From Lasioglossum baleicum (lineage: Eukaryota > Arthropoda > Insecta > Hymenoptera > Halictidae), in NCBI RefSeq assembly GCF_051020765.1, contig NC_134934.1, positions 1 through 64,000 on the forward strand: a stretch of 64,000 nt of DNA, in the 5' to 3' direction. Position 1 is the first letter of the stretch, and the number at the start of each line of letters is the position of its first letter. Positions 35,913 through 49,262 of this stretch are shown here, one piece after another. Position numbers and translations under genes: made by a program. Under the pieces are notes generated by a model. That model was given only the letters and a program-made list of their open reading frames with translations. It had not been told where the DNA came from and did no database searches.

Positions 35913-38900
35913 GAAGTGTATTTCTGTGCGGAATCGCTGTTTCGCGCGCTAGATCAGTGCATTTGCATGCAAGTATGAGAAATTGGAATAGAAACTCCGA
36001 CCCGACAAGCACGATCACGATTTATTCGAGCTTATGTCAGATTCGACGATTCTTCGCTTCAGCAGTGTATTTCTGTGCGGAATCGCTGTTTCGCGTGCCA
36101 GATCAGTGCATTTGCATACAAGTATGCGAAATTGGAATAGAAACTCCGGCCCGGCAAGCACGATCACGATTTCTTCGAGCTTATGTCAGATTCGACGATT
36201 ATTCGTTTCACAAATGAATTTCTGTGCGGAATCGCTGTTTCGCGTGCTAGATCAGTGCATTTGCATACAAGTATGCGAAATTGGAATAGAAACTCCGGCC
36301 TGGCAAGCACGATCACAAATTATTCGAGCTTATGTCAGATTCGACGATTCATCGTTTCAGAAGTGTATTTCTGTGCGGAATCGCTGTTTCGCGTGCTAGA
36401 TCAGTGCATTTGAATGCAAATATGCGAAATTGGCACAGAAACTCCGACCCGGCAAGCACGATCACGATTTATTCGAGCTTATGTGAGATTCGACGATTCA
36501 TCGTTTCAGAAGTGTATTTCTGTGCGGAATCGCTGTTTCGCGCGCTAGGTGAGTGCATTTGCATGCAAGTATGTGAAATTGGAATAGAAACTCCGACCCG
36601 GCAAGCACGATCACGATTTATTCGAGCTTATGTCAGATTCGACGATTATTCGTTTCACAAATGAATTTCTGTGCGGAATCGCTGTTTCGCGTGCTAGATC
36701 AGTGCATTTGCATACAAGTATGCGAAATTGGAATAGAAACTCCGGCCCGGCAAGCACGATCACGATTTCTTCGAGCTTATGTCAGATTCGACGATTATTC
36801 GTTTCACAAATGAATTTCTGTGCGGAATCGCTGTTTCGCGTGCTAGATCAGTGCATTTGCATACAAGTATGCGAAATTGGAATAGAAACTCCGGCCTGGC
36901 AAGCACGATCACGATTTATTCGAGCTTATGTCAGATTCGACGATTCTTCGTTTCAGAAGTGTATTTCTGTGCGGAATCGCTGTTTCGCGCGCTAGGTGAG
37001 TGCATTTGCATGCAAGTATGTGAAATTGGAATAGAAACTCCGACCCGGCAAGCACGATCACGATTTATTCGAGCTTATGTCAGATTCGACGATTCTTCGT
37101 TTCAGAAGTGTATTTCTGTGCGGAATCGCTGTTTCGCGCGCTAGATCAGTGCATTTGCATGCAAATATGCGAAATTGGCACAGTAACTCCGACCCGGCAA
37201 GCACGATCACGATTTATTCGAGCTTATGTCAGATTCGACGATTCTTCGTTTCAGAAGTGTATTTCTGTGCGGAATCGCTGTTTCGCGCGCTAGGTCAGTG
37301 CATTTGCATGCAAGTATGTGAAATTGGAATAGAAACTCCGACCCGGCAAGCACGATCACGATTTATTCGAGCTTATGTCAGATTCGACGATTCTTCGTTT
37401 CAGAAGTGTATTTCTGTGCGGAATCGCTGTTTCGCGCGCTAGGTGAGTGCATTTGCATGCAAGTATGTGAAATTGGAATAGAAACTCCGACCCGGCAAGC
37501 ACGATCACGATTTATTCGAGCTTATGTCAGATTCGACGATTCTTCGTTTCAGAAGTGTATTTCTGTGCGGAATCGCTGTTTCGCGCGCTAGATCAGTGCA
37601 TTTGCATGCAAATATGCGAAATTGGCACAGAAACTCCGACCCGGCAAGCACGATCACGATTTATTCGAGCTTATGACAGATTCGAAGATTCTTCGCTTCC
37701 GAAGTGTATTTCTGTGCGGAATCGCTGTTTCGCGCGCTAGATCAGTGCATTTGCATGCAAGTATGAGAAATTGGAATAGAAACTCCGACCCGACAAGCAC
37801 GATCACGATTTATTCGAGCTTATGTCAGATTCGACGATTCTTCGCTTCAGCAGTGTATTTCTGTGCGGAATCGCTGTTTCGCGTGCCAGATCAGTGCATT
37901 TGCATACAAGTATGCGAAATTGGAATAGAAACTCCGGCCCGGCAAGCACGATCACGATTTCTTCGAGCTTATGTCAGATTCGACGATTATTCGTTTCACA
38001 AATGAATTTCTGTGCGGAATCGCTGTTTCGCGTGCTAGATCAGTGCATTTGCATACAAGTATGCGAAATTGGAATAGAAACTCCGGCCTGGCAAGCACGA
38101 TCACAAATTATTCGAGCTTATGTCAGATTCGACGATTCTTCGTTTCAGAAGTGTATTTCTGTGCGGAATCGCTGTTTCGCGTGCCAGATCAGTGCATTTG
38201 CATACAAGTATGCGAAATTGGAATAGAAACTCCGGCCCGGCAAGCACGATCACGATTTATTCGAGCTTATGTCAGATTCGACGATTCCTCGTTTCAGAAG
38301 TGTATTACTGTGCGGAATCACTGTTTCGCGCGCTAGATCAGTGCATTTGCATGCAAATATGCGAAATTGGCACAGAAACTCCGACCCGGCAAGCACGATC
38401 ACGATTTATTCGAGCTTATGTCAGATTCGACGATTCTTCGTTTCAGAAGAGGATTTCTGTGCGGAATCGCTGTTTCGCGTGCTAGATCAGTGCATTTGCA
38501 TGCAAATATGAGAAATTGGAATAGAAACTCCGACCCGGCAAGCACGATCACGATTTATTCGAGCTTATGTCAGATTCGACGATTCTTCGTTTCAGAAGAG
38601 GATTTCTGTGCGGAATCGCTGTTTCGCGTGCTAGATCAGTGTATTTGCATGCAAATGTGCGAAATTGGCACGGAAACTCCGACCCGGCAACCACGATCAC
38701 GATTTATTCGAGCTTATGTCAGATTCGACGATTCTTCGTTTCAGAAGAGGATTTCTGTGCGGAATCGCTGTCTTGCGTGCTAGATCAGTGCATTTGCATG
38801 CAAGTATGAGAAATTGGCACAGAAACTTCGACCCGGCAAACACGATCACGATTTATTCGAGCTTATGTCAGATTCGACGATTCTTCGTTTCAGAAGTGTA

Positions 38901-41900
38901 TTTCTGTGCGGAATCGCTGTTTCGCGTGCTAGATCAGTGCATTTGCATGCAAATATGAGAAATTGGAATAGAAACTGCGACCCGACAAACACGATCACGA
39001 TGTATTCGAGCTTATGTCAGATTCGACGATTCTTCGCTTCAGCAGTGTATTTCTGTGCGGAATCGCTGTTTCGCGTGCTAGATCAGTGCATTTGCATACA
39101 AATATGCGAAATTGGCACGGAAACTCCGACCCGGCAAGCACGATCACGATTTATTCGAGCTTATGTCAGATTCGAAGATTCTTCGTTTCAGAAGTGTATT
39201 TCTGTGCGGAATCGCTGTTTCGCGCGCTAGGTCAGTGCATTTGCATGCAAGTATGTGAAATGGGAATAGAAACTCCGACCCGGCAAGCTCGATCACGATT
39301 TATTCGAGCTTATGTCAGATTCGACGATTCTTCGTTTCAGAAGTGTATTTCTGTGCGGAATCGCTGTTTCGCGCGCTAGATCAGTGCATTTGCATGCAAA
39401 TATGCGAAATTGGCCCAGAAACTCCGACCCGGCAAGCACGATCACGATTTATTCGAGCTTATGTGAGATTCAACGATTCTTCGTTTCGGAAGTGTATTTC
39501 TGTGCGGAATCGCTGTTTCGCGCGCTAGATCAGTGCATTTGCATGCAAATACGTGAAATTGGCACGGAAACTCCGACCCGGCAAGCACGATCCCGATTTA
39601 TTCGAGCTTATGTCAGATTCGACGATTCTTCGTTTCAGAAGTGTATTTCTGTGCGGAATCGCTGTTTCGCGCGCTAGGTCAGTGCATTTGCATGCAAATA
39701 TGCGAAATTGGCACAGAAACTCCGACCCGGCAAGCACGATCACAATTTATTCGAGCTTATGTCAGATTCGACGATTCTTCGCTTCAGCAGTGTATTTCTG
39801 TGCGGAATCGCTGTTTCGCGCGCTAGATCAGTGCATTTGCATGCAAGTATGAGAAATTGGAATAGAAACTCCTTTTCGGCAAGCACGATCACAAATTATT
39901 CGAGCTTATATCAAATTCGACGATTCTTCGTTTCAGAAGTGTATTTCTGTGCGGAATCGCTGTTTCGCGTGCCAGATCAGTGCATTTGCATACAAGTATG
40001 CGAAATTGGAATAGAAACTCCGGCCCGGCAAGCACGATCACAATTCATTCGAGCTTATGTCAGATTCGAAGATTCTTCGCTTCCGAAGTGTATTTCTGTG
40101 CGGAATCGCTGTTTCGCGCGCTAGATCAGTGTATTTGCATGCAAGTATGAGAAATTGGAATAGAAACTCCGACCCGACAAGCACGATCACGATTTATTCG
40201 AGCTTATGTCAGATTCGACGATTCTTCGCTTCAGCAGTGTATTTCTGTGCGGAATCGCTGTTTCGCGTGCCAGATCAGTGCATTTGCATACAAGTATGCG
40301 AAATTGGAATAGAAACTCCGGCCCGGCAAGCACGATGACGATTTATTCGAGCTTATGTCAGATTGGACGATTATTCGTTTCACAAATGAATTTCTGTGCG
40401 GAATCGCTGTTTCGCGTGCTAGATCAGTGCATTTGGATACAACTATGCGAAATTGGAATAGAAACTCCGGCCCGGCAAGCACGATCACAAATTATTCGAG
40501 CTTATGTCAGATTCGACGATTCTTCGTTTCAGAAGTGTATTTCTGTGCGGAATCGCTGTTTCGCGTGCTAGATCAGTGCATTTGCATACAAATATGCGAA
40601 ATTGGCACGGAAACTCCGACCCGGCAAGCACGATCACGATTTATTCGAGCTTATGTCAGATTCGAAGATTCTTCGCTTCCGAAGTGTATTTCTGTGCGGA
40701 ATCGCTGTTTCGCGCGCTAGATCAGTGCATTTGCATGCAAATACGTGAAATTGGCATAGAAACTCCGACCCGGCGCACGATCACGATTTATTCGAGCTTA
40801 TGTCAGATTCGACGATTCTTCGTTTCAGAAGTGTATTTCTGTGCGGAATCGCTGTTTCGCGCGCTAGGTCAGTGCATTTGCATGCAAGTATGTGAAATGG
40901 GAATAGAAACTCCGACCCGGCAAGCTCGATCACGATTTATTCGAGCTTATGTCAGATTCGACGATTCTTCGTTTCAGAAGTGTATTTCTGTGCGGAATCG
41001 CTGTTTCGCGCGCTAGATCAGTGCATTTGCATGCAAATATGCGAAATTGGCACAGAAACTCCGACCCGGCAAGCACGATCACGATTTATTCGAGCTTATG
41101 TGAGATTCGACGATTCTTCGTTTCGGAAGTGTATTTCTGTGCGGAATCGCTGTTTCGCGCGCTAGATCAGTGCATTTGCATGCAAATACGTGAAATTGGC
41201 ACGGAAACTCCGACCCGGCAAGCACGATCCCGATTTATTCGAGCTTATGTCAGATTCGACGATTCTTCGTTTCAGAAGTGTATTTCTGTGCGGAATCGCT
41301 GTTTCGCGCGCTAGGTCAGTGCATTTGCATGCAAATATGCGAAATTGGCACAGAAACTCCGACCCGGCAAGCACGATCACGATTTATTCGAGCTTATGTC
41401 AGATTCGACGATTCTTCGCTTCAGAAGTGTATTTCTGTGCGGAATCGCTGTTTCGCGTGCGAGATCAGTGCATCTGAATGCAAATATGCGAAATTGGCAC
41501 AGAAACTCCGACCCGGCAAGCACGATCACAATTTATTCGAGCTTATGTCAGATTCGACGATTCTCCGCTTCAGCAGTGTATTTCTGTGCGGAATCGCTGT
41601 TTCGCGCGCAAGATCAGTGCATTTGCATGCAAGTATGAGAAATTGGAATAGAAACTCCTTTTCGGCAAGCACGATCACAAATTATTCGAGCTTATATCAA
41701 ATTCGACGATCCTTCGTTTCAGAAGTGTATTTCTGTGCGGAATCGCTGTTTCGCGTGCTAGATCAGTGCATTTGCATACAAATATGCGAAATTGGCACGG
41801 AAACTCCGACCCGGCAAGCACGATCACGATTTATTCGAGCTTATGTGAGATTCGACGATTCTTCGTTTCGGAAGTGTATTTCTGTGCGGAATCGCTGTTT

Positions 41901-44399
41901 CGCGCGCTAGATCAGTGCATTTGCATGCAAATACGTGAAATTGGCACGGAAACTCCGACCCGGCAAGCACGATCCCGATTTATTCGAGCTTATGTCAAAT
42001 TCGAAGATTCTTCGCTTCCGAAGTGTTTTTCTGTGCGGAATCGCTGTTTCGCGCGCTAGATCAGTGCATTTGCATGCAAATACGTGAAATTGGCATAGAA
42101 AATCCGACCCGGCGCACGATCACGATTTATTCGAGCTTATGTCAGATTCGACGATTCTTCGTTTCAGAAGTGTATTTCTGTGCGGAATCGCTGTTTCGCG
42201 CGCTAGGTCAGTGCATTTGCATGCAAGTATGTGAAATGGGAATAGAAACTCCGACCCGGCAAGCTCGATTACGATTTATTCGAGCTTATGTCAGATTCGA
42301 AGATTCTTCGCTTCCGAAGTGTATTTCTGTGCGGAATCGCTGTTTCGCGCGCTAGATCAGTGCATTTGCATGCAAATACGTGAAATTGGCATAGAAACTC
42401 CGACCCGGCGCACGATCACGATTTATTCGAGCTTATGTCAGATTCGACGATTCTTCGTTTCAGAAGTGTATTTCTGTGCGGAATCGCTGTTTCGCGCGCT
42501 AGATCAGTGCATTTGCATGCAAATATGCGAAATTGGCACAGAAACTCCGACCCGGCAAGCACGATCACGATTTATTCGAGCTTATGTGAGATTCGACGAT
42601 TCTTCGTTTCGGAAGTGTATTTCTGTGCCGAATCGCTGTTTCGCGCGCTAGATCAGTGCATTTGCATGCAAATACGTGAAATTGGCACGGAAACTCCGAC
42701 CCGGCAAGCACGATCCCGATTTATTCGAGCTTATGTCAGATTCGACGATTCTTCGCTTCAGAAGTGTATTTCTGTGCGGAATCGCTGTTTCGCGTGCGAG
42801 ATCAGTGCATTTGAATGCAAATATGCGAAATTGGCACAGAAACTCCGACCCGGCAAGCACGATCACAATTTATTCGAGCTTATGTCAGATTCGACGATTC
42901 TTCGCTTCAGCAGTGTATTTCTGTGCGGAATCGCTGTTTCGCGTGCTAGATCAGTGCATTTGCATGCAAATATGCGAAATTGGCACAGAAACTCCGACCT
43001 GGCATGCACGATCACGATTTATTCGTGCTTATGTCAGATTCGACGATTCTTCGTTTCAGAAGTGTATTTCTGTGCGGAATCGCTGTTTCGCGTGCTAGAT
43101 CAGTGCATTTGCATGCAAATACGTGAAATTGGCACAGAAACTCCGACCCGGCAAGCACGATCACGATTTATTCGAGCTTATGTCAGATTCGAAGATTCTT
43201 CGCTTCCGAATTGTATTTCTGTGCGGAATCGCTGTTTCGCGCGCTAGATCAGTGCATTTGCATGCAAGTATGAGAAATTGGAATAGAAACTCCGACCCGA
43301 CAAACACGATCACGATGTATTCGAGCTTATGTCAGATTCGACGATTCTTCGCTTCAGCAGTGTATTTCTGTGCGGAATCGCTGTTTCGCGTGCCAGATCA
43401 GTGCATTTGAATGCAAATATGCGAAATTGGCACAGAAACTCCGACCCGGCAAGCACGATCACAATTTATTCGAGCTTATGTCAGATTCGACGATTCTTCG
43501 TTTCAGAAGTGTATTTCTGTGCGGAATCGCTGTTTCGTGTGCTAGATCAGTGCATTTGCATGCAAATATGCGAAATTGGCACAGAAACTCCGACACGGCA
43601 TGCACGATCACGATTTATTCGAGCTTATGTCAGATTCGACGATTCTGCGCTTCAGAAGTGTATTTCTGTGCGGAATCGCTGTTTCGCGTGCTAGATCAGT
43701 GCATTTGAATGCAAATATGCGAAATTGGCACAGAAACTCCGACCCGGCAATCACGATCACAATTTATTCGAGCTTATGTCAGATTCAACGATTCTTCGTT
43801 TCAGAAGTGTATTTCTGTGCGGAATCGCTGTTTCGCGTGCTAGATCAGTGCATTTGCATACAAATATGCGAAATTGGCACGGAAACTCCGACCCGGCAAG
43901 CACGATCACGATTTATTCGAGCTTATGTCAGATTCGAAGATTCTTCGTTTCAGAAGTGTATTTCTGTGCGGAATCGCTGTTTCGCGCGCTAGGTCAGTGC
44001 ATTTGCATGCAAGTATGTGAAATGGGAATAGAAACTCCGACCCGGCAAGCTCGATCACGATTTATTCGAGCTTATGTCAGATTCGACGATTCTTCGTTTC
44101 AGAAGTGTATTTCTGTGCGGAATCGCTGTTTCGCGCGCTAGATCAGTGCATTTGCATGCAAATATGCGAAATTGGCCCAGAAACTCCGACCCGGCAAGCA
44201 CGATCACGATTTATTCGAGCTTATGTGAGATTCGACGATTCTTCGTTTCGGAAGTGTATTTCTGTGCGGAATCGCTGTTTCGCGCGCTAGATCAGTGCAT
44301 TTGCATGCAAATACGTGAAATTGGCACGGAAACTCCGACCCGGCAAGCACGATCCCGATTTATTCGAGCTTATGTCAGATTCGACGATTCTTCGTTTCA
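35913..44399 (+). repeat. 57-monomer higher-order unit D2 (8,487 bp), second tandem copy
   Basis: In-register tandem copy of 27,426-35,912. Identity continues past the unit end to about 44,438, where CTAGGTCAG departs from CTAGATCAG at 35,951. This leaves a short stretch in which the exchange must have taken place. The 147-bp monomers at 40,774, 42,113 and 42,409 sit exactly 8,487 bp after those of the first copy. Confidence 0.92.
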
Positions 44400-47300
44400 G
44401 AAGTGTATTTCTGTGCGGAATCGCTGTTTCGCGCGCTAGGTCAGTGCATTTGCATGCAAATATGCGAAATTGGCACAGAAACTCCGACCCGGCAAGCACG
44501 ATCACAATTTATTCGAGCTTATGTCAGATTCGACGATTCTTCGCTTCAGCAGTGTATTTCTGTGCGGAATCGCTGTTTCGCGCGCTAGATCAGTGCATTT
44601 GCATGCAAGTATGAGAAATTGGAATAGAAACGCCTTTTCGGCAAGCACGATCACAAATTATTCGAGCTTATATCAAATTCGACGATTCTTCGTTTCAGAA
44701 GTGTATTTCTGTGCGGAATCGCTGTTTCGCGTGCTAGAGCAGTGCATTTGCATACAAATACGTGAAATTGGCACAGAAACTCCGACCCGGCAAGCACGAT
44801 CACAATTCATTCGAGCTTATGTCAGATTCGAAGATTCTTCGCTTCCGAAGTGTATTTCTGTGCGGAATCGCTGTTTCGCGCGCTAGATCAGTGCATTTGC
44901 ATGCAAGTATGAGAAATTGGAATAGAAACTCCGACCCGACAAGCACGATCACGATTTATTCGAGCTTATGTCAGATTCGACGATTCTGCGCTTCAGAAGT
45001 GTATTTCTGTGCGGAATCGCTGTTTCGCGTGCTAGATCAGTGCATTTGAATGCAAATATGCGAAATTGGCACAGAAACTCCGACCCGGCAATAACGATCA
45101 CAATTTATTCGAGCTTATGTCAGATTCAACGATTCTTCGTTTCAGAAGTGTATTTCTGTGCGGAATCGCTGTTTCGCGTGCTAGATCAGTGCATTTGCAT
45201 ACAAATATGCGAAATTGGCACGGAAACTCCAATTCGGCAAGCACGATCACGATTTATTCGAGCTTATGTCAGATTCGACGATTCTTCGTTTCAGAAGTGT
45301 ATTTCTGTGCGGAATCGCTGTTTCGCGTGCTAGATCAGTGCATTTGCATGCAAATATGCGAAATTGGCACAGAAACTCCGACCTGGCATGCACGATCACG
45401 ATTTATTCGAGCTTATGTCAGATTCGACGATTCTTCGTTTCAGAAGTGTATTTCTGTGCGGAATCGCTGTTTCGCGTGCTAGATCAGTGCATTTGCATGC
45501 AAATACGTGAAATTGGCACAGAAACTCCGACCCGGCAAGCACGATCACGATTTATTCGAGCTTATGTCAGATTCGAAGATTCTTCGCTTCCGAAGTGTAT
45601 TTCTGTGCGGAATCGCTGTTTCGCGCGCTAGATCAGTGCATTTGCATGCAAGTATGAGAAATTGGAATAGAAACTCCGACCCGACAAACACGATCACGAT
45701 GTATTCGAGCTTATGTCAGATTCGACGATTCTTCGCTTCAGCAGTGTATTTCTGTGCGGAATCGCTGTTTCGCGTGCCAGATCAGTGCATTTGAATGCAA
45801 ATATGCGAAATTGGCACAGAAACTCCGACCCGGCAAGCACGATCACAATTTATTCGAGCTTATGTCAGATTCGACGATTCTTCGTTTCAGAAGTGTATTT
45901 CTGTGCGGAATCGCTGTTTCGCGCGCTAGATCAGTGCGTTTGCATGCAAATACGTGAAATTGGCACGGAAACTCCGACCCGGCAAGCACGATCCCGATTT
46001 ATTCGAGCTTATGTCAGATTCGACGATTCTTCGTTTCAGAAGTGTATTTCTGTGCGGAATCGCTGTTTCGCGCGCTAGGTCAGTGCATTTGCATGCAAAT
46101 ATGCGAAATTGGCACAGAAACTCCGACCCGGCAAGCACGATCACAATTTATTCGAGCTTATGTCAGATTCGACGTTTCTTCGCTTCAGCAGTGTATTTCT
46201 GTGCGGAATCGCTGTTTCGCGTGCCAGATCAGTGCATTTGCATACAAGTATGCGAAATTGGAATAGAAACTCCGGCCCGGCAAGCACGATGACGATTTAT
46301 TCGAGCTTATGTCAGATTGGACGATTATTCGTTTCACAAATGAATTTCTGTGCGGAATCGCTGTTTCGCGTGCTAGATCAGTGCATTTGGATACAACTAT
46401 GCGAAATTGGAATAGAAACTCCGGCCCGGCAAGCACGATCACAAATTATTCGAGCTTATGTCAGATTCGACGATTCTTCGTTTCAGAAGTGTATTTCTGT
46501 GCGGAATCGCTGTTTCGCGTGCTAGATCAGTGCATTTGCATACAAATATGCGAAATTGGCACGGAAACTCCGACCCGGCAAGCACGATCACGATTTATTC
46601 GAGCTTATGTCAGATTCGAAGATTCTTCGTTTCAGAAGTGTATTTCTGTGCGGAATCGCTGTTTCGCGCGCTAGGTCAGTGCATTTGCATGCAAGTATGT
46701 GAAATGGGAATAGAAACTCCGACCCGGCAAGCTCGATCACGATTTATTCGAGCTTATGTCAGATTCGACGATTCTTCGTTTCAGAAGTGTATTTCTGTGC
46801 GGAATCGCTGTTTCGCGCGCTAGATCAGTGCATTTGCATGCAAATATGCGAAATTGGCCCAGAAACTCCGACCCGGCAAGCACGATCACGATTTATTCGA
46901 GCTTATGTGAGATTCGACGATTCTTCGTTTCGGAAGTGTATTTCTGTGCGGAATCGCTGTTTCGCGCGCTAGATCAGTGCATTTGCATGCAAATACGTGA
47001 AATTGGCACGGAAACTCCGACCCGGCAAGCACGATCCCGATTTATTCGAGCTTATGTCAGATTCGACGATTCTTCGTTTCAGAAGTGTATTTCTGTGCGG
47101 AATCGCTGTTTCGCGCGCTAGGTCAGTGCATTTGCATGCAAATATGCGAAATTGGCACAGAAACTCCGACCCGGCAAGCACGATCACAATTTATTCGAGC
47201 TTATGTCAGATTCGACGATTCTTCGCTTCAGCAGTGTATTTCTGTGCGGAATCGCTGTTTCGCGCGCTAGATCAGTGCATTTGCATGCAAGTATGAGAAA

Positions 47301-47667
47301 TTGGAATAGAAACTCCTTTTCGGCAAGCACGATCACAAATTATTCGAGCTTATATCAAATTCGACGATTCTTCGTTTCAGAAGTGTATTTCTGTGCGGAA
47401 TCGCTGTTTCGCGTGCTAGAGCAGTGCATTTGCATACAAATACGTGAAATTGGCACAGAAACTCCGACCCGGCAAGCACGATCACAATTCATTCGAGCTT
47501 ATGTCAGATTCGAAGATTCTTCGCTTCCGAAGTGTATTTCTGTGCGGAATCGCTGTTTCGCGCGCTAGATCAGTGCATTTGCATGCAAGTATGAGAAATT
47601 GGAATAGAAACTCCGACCCGACAAGCACGATCACGATTTATTCGAGCTTATGTCAGATTCGACGATT
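43785..47667 (+). repeat. 18-monomer period (2,682 bp) with eight monomers repeated
   Basis: About 43,785-44,985 recurs at 46,467-47,667, offset 2,682 = 18 x 149. The left limit is CAACGATT at about 43,785 against CGACGATT; the right limit is CTGCGCTTCAGAAG at about 44,985 against CTTCGCTTCAGCAG. One substitution was noticed inside, CGCCTTTTC at about 44,631 against CTCCTTTTC. The ten monomers between the copies belong to other D-type runs. Confidence 0.82.
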
Positions 47668-49262
47668 CTTCGCTTCAGCAGTGTATTTCTGTGCGGAATC
47701 GCTGTTTCGCGTGCCAGATCAGTGCATTTGCATACAAGTATGCGAAATTGGAATAGAAACTCCGGCCCGGCAAGCACGATGACGATTTATTCGAGCTTAT
47801 GTCAGATTGGACGATTATTCGTTTCACAAATGAATTTCTGTGCGGAATCGCTGTTTCGCGTGCTAGATCAGTGCATTTGGATACAACTATGCGAAATTGG
47901 AATAGAAACTCCGGCCCGGCAAGCACGATCACAAATTATTCGAGCTTATGTCAGATTCGACGATTCTTCGTTTCAGAAGTGTATTTCTGTGCGGAATCGC
48001 TGTTTCGCGTGCTAGATCAGTGCATTTGCATACAAATATGCGAAATTGGCACGGAAACTCCGACCCGGCAAGCACGATCACGATTTATTCGAGCTTATGT
48101 CAGATTCGAAGATTCTTCGCTTCCGAAGTGTATTTCTGTGCGGACTCGCTGTTTCGCGCGCTAGATCAGTGCATTTGCATGCAAATACGTGAAATTGGCA
48201 TAGAAACTCCGACCCGGCGCACGATCACGATTTATTCGAGCTTATGTCAGATTCGACGATTCTTCGTTTCAGAAGTGTATTTCTGTGCGGAATCGCTGTT
48301 TCGCGCGCTAGGTCAGTGCATTTGCATGCAAGTATGTGAAATGGGAATAGAAACTCCGACCCGGCAAGCTCGATCACGATTTATTCGAGCTTATGTCAGA
48401 TTCGACGATTCTTCGTTTCAGAAGTGTATTTCTGTGCGGAATCGCTGTTTCGCGCGCTAGATCAGTGCATTTGCATGCAAATATGCGAAATTGGCACAGA
48501 AACTCCGACCCGGCAAGCACGATCACGATTTATTCGAGCTTATGTCAGATTCGACGATTCTTCGCTTCAGAAGTGTATTTCTGTGCGGAATCGCTGTTTC
48601 GCGTGCGAGATCAGTGCATCTGAATGCAAATATGCGAAATTGGCACAGAAACTCCGACCCGGCAAGCACGATCACAATTTATTCGAGCTTATGTCAGATT
48701 CGACGATTCTTCGCTTCAGCAGTGTATTTCTGTGCGGAATCGCTGTTTCGCGCGCAAGATCAGTGCATTTGCATGCAAGTATGAGAAATTGGAATAGAAA
48801 CTCCTTTTCGGCAAGCACGATCACAAATTATTCGAGCTTATATCAAATTCGACGATCCTTCGTTTCAGAAGTGTATTTCTGTGCGGAATCGCTGTTTCGC
48901 GTGCTAGATCAGTGCATTTGCATACAAATATGCGAAATTGGCACGGAAACTCCGACCCGGCAAGCACGATCACGATTTATTCGAGCTTATGTGAGATTCG
49001 ACGATTCTTCGTTTCGGAAGTGTATTTCTGTGCGCAATCGCTGTTTCGCGCGCTAGATCAGTGCATTTGCATGCAAATACGTGAAATTGGCACGGAAACT
49101 CCGACCCGGCAAGCACGATCCCGATTTATTCGAGCTTATGTCAGATTCGAAGATTCTTCGCTTCCGAAGTGTTTTTCTGTGCGGAATCGCTGTTTCGCGC
49201 GCTAGATCAGTGCATTTGCATGCAAATACGTGAAATTGGCATAGAAACTCCGACCCGGCGCA

